64,000 bases of DNA from Nocardia blacklockiae. Its GTDB lineage: Bacteria > Actinomycetota > Actinomycetes > Mycobacteriales > Mycobacteriaceae. The position numbers and the translations under genes are program-made. The DNA lies in assembly GCF_015477355.1 (NCBI RefSeq), contig NZ_JADLRJ010000002.1, positions 682,001-746,000 on the forward strand, written 5' to 3'. Under the pieces are notes generated by a model, which made no database searches, was not told the origin of the DNA, and saw only the letters and a program-made list of their open reading frames with translations. Within the stretch, counting starts at the first letter, position 1; every line of letters begins with the position of its first letter. Positions 63,450 to 64,000 of the stretch are shown here, one piece after another.

Positions 63450-64000
63450 ATGCGCGACGAGCAGAATTCACCTGGGTCCGCGGCGCGGCCCGAGGCCGCC
63501 GGAATCGACCCGGCGCTGCGGGCGCACCTGGACATCGCGGCGATGCGGGCGGAGTACGGCGGCGACCCGGATCTGGACGAATCGTGGCTGGTGGACGGCT
63601 GGGAACCGCTCCTGCGCGGATGGATCGAGCAGGCCACGCGCGCCGGGATCGCCGAGCCGAACGCGATGGTGCTGGCCACGGTCGAACTGACCGACGCCGG
63701 TCCACGCCCGGCCTCGCGAACCGTGTTGTGTAAAGGCCTCTCGGCCGAGGGTGTGACTTTCTACACGAACTACGACTCCGCCAAGGGCCTGCAACTGGCG
63801 GCCGTCCCGCACGCCTCGATCACCTTCGCCTGGCCCGCGCTCGGCCGGCAGGTGACGCTGCGCGGCCCGGTCGTGACGGTTCCCACGGAGGTCACGTCCG
63901 TGTATTGGCGCTCGCGGCCGCGCAATTCGCAGTTGGGCGCCTGGGCGTCGCAGCAGTCGCGGCCGATCGCCTCGCGCACGGACCTGGACCGGGCGCTGAC
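63450..64000 (+). CDS. pdxH: Pyridoxamine/pyridoxine 5'-phosphate oxidase, partial
   Basis: This is the first 183 residues of a PdxH-type FMN oxidase, cut by the window end. FMN-binding segments include [64 protein letters not shown] and [20 protein letters not shown]. It oxidises PNP or PMP to PLP, the cofactor used by enzymes such as SerC nearby. ATG 63450 lies 7 nt after TAACGT, so it is probably leaderless. Confidence 0.9.
   Translation, partial: MRDEQNSPGSAARPEAAGIDPALRAHLDIAAMRAEYGGDPDLDESWLVDGWEPLLRGWIEQATRAGIAEPNAMVLATVELTDAGPRPASRTVLCKGLSAEGVTFYTNYDSAKGLQLAAVPHASITFAWPALGRQVTLRGPVVTVPTEVTSVYWRSRPRNSQLGAWASQQSRPIASRTDLDRAL

Overview
The window is about 64 kb of very GC-rich, gene-dense chromosome from a mycolic-acid actinomycete, most likely Nocardia or a close relative. 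Support comes from heavy GTG/TTG start use, many apparently leaderless genes, a secreted DUF8020-like protein of a kind common in Nocardia, a mycobacterial-type LigD, a conservon (cvnABCD), and recognisable but rearranged orthologues of the Mycobacterium tuberculosis Rv0881-Rv0884c, Rv0889c and Rv0902c-Rv0909 neighbourhoods. No rRNA, tRNA, CRISPR array, insertion sequence or integrase was recognised. All identifications rest on reading motifs and recalled family features; no database search was possible.

Layout. 1-7.3 kb: the end of a secreted Cys-containing protein, an F420-type oxidoreductase with a small membrane protein, a HypX-like CO-ligand enzyme, an MHYT sensor, a small DUF2007-like protein, an epoxide-hydrolase-family enzyme and an NlpC/P60 hydrolase. 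7.5-9.3 kb: a parAB-like pair with a perfect palindrome upstream. 9.3-16.2 kb: a DMT exporter with a possible leader peptide, an APC permease, a glnX-glnH-PP2C signalling operon without pknG, and a phosphoribosyltransferase. 16.2-23 kb: a lipid-flavoured block of P450, TetR regulator, acyl-CoA dehydrogenase and wax ester synthase/DGAT, then an L-asparagine-type permease. 23-30.4 kb: an RluA-type pseudouridine synthase, a class III phosphodiesterase, a divergent AraC regulator/Baeyer-Villiger-type monooxygenase pair, and a fused ECF transporter. 30.6-41.2 kb: the DUF8020-like protein, a secreted lipase, accD3, an aldo/keto reductase, a flavoprotein monooxygenase, echA6, an Rv0906-like metallo-beta-lactamase-fold protein, an Rv0909-like antitoxin, and ligD. 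41.2-48.2 kb: a cysteine-hydrolase-fold protein, a DoxX protein and the conservon, whose sensor carries about 44 LPxR repeats. 48.5-64 kb: prpE, a hemophore-like protein, prrAB, a truncated YhgE/Pip-like protein, an FKBP, a TrmH methyltransferase with a DUF2537-like partner, a DUF6928-like protein, sepH, serC, an uncharacterised protein, a polysaccharide deacetylase, citA and the start of pdxH.

Functional themes are lipid and acyl-CoA metabolism (accD3, echA6, WS/DGAT, acyl-CoA dehydrogenase, P450, prpE, citA), signal transduction (cvnABCD, prrAB, glnX/glnH/PP2C, MHYT), envelope and secreted functions (NlpC/P60, lipase, deacetylase, hemophore-like), and genome maintenance or segregation (ligD, parAB-like, sepH). 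About a dozen genes begin exactly 6-7 nt after a TAnnnT-like -10 hexamer with no Shine-Dalgarno sequence, and this pattern decided several start codons. The regulatory details best supported by sequence are a perfect inverted repeat filling the spacer of the P450-tetR promoter, the palindrome upstream of parA, and a 36-bp hairpin upstream of prrA. I found no clearly new multi-gene system; the most unusual items are the sensor repeat tract, the parAB locus and the intergenic hairpin.
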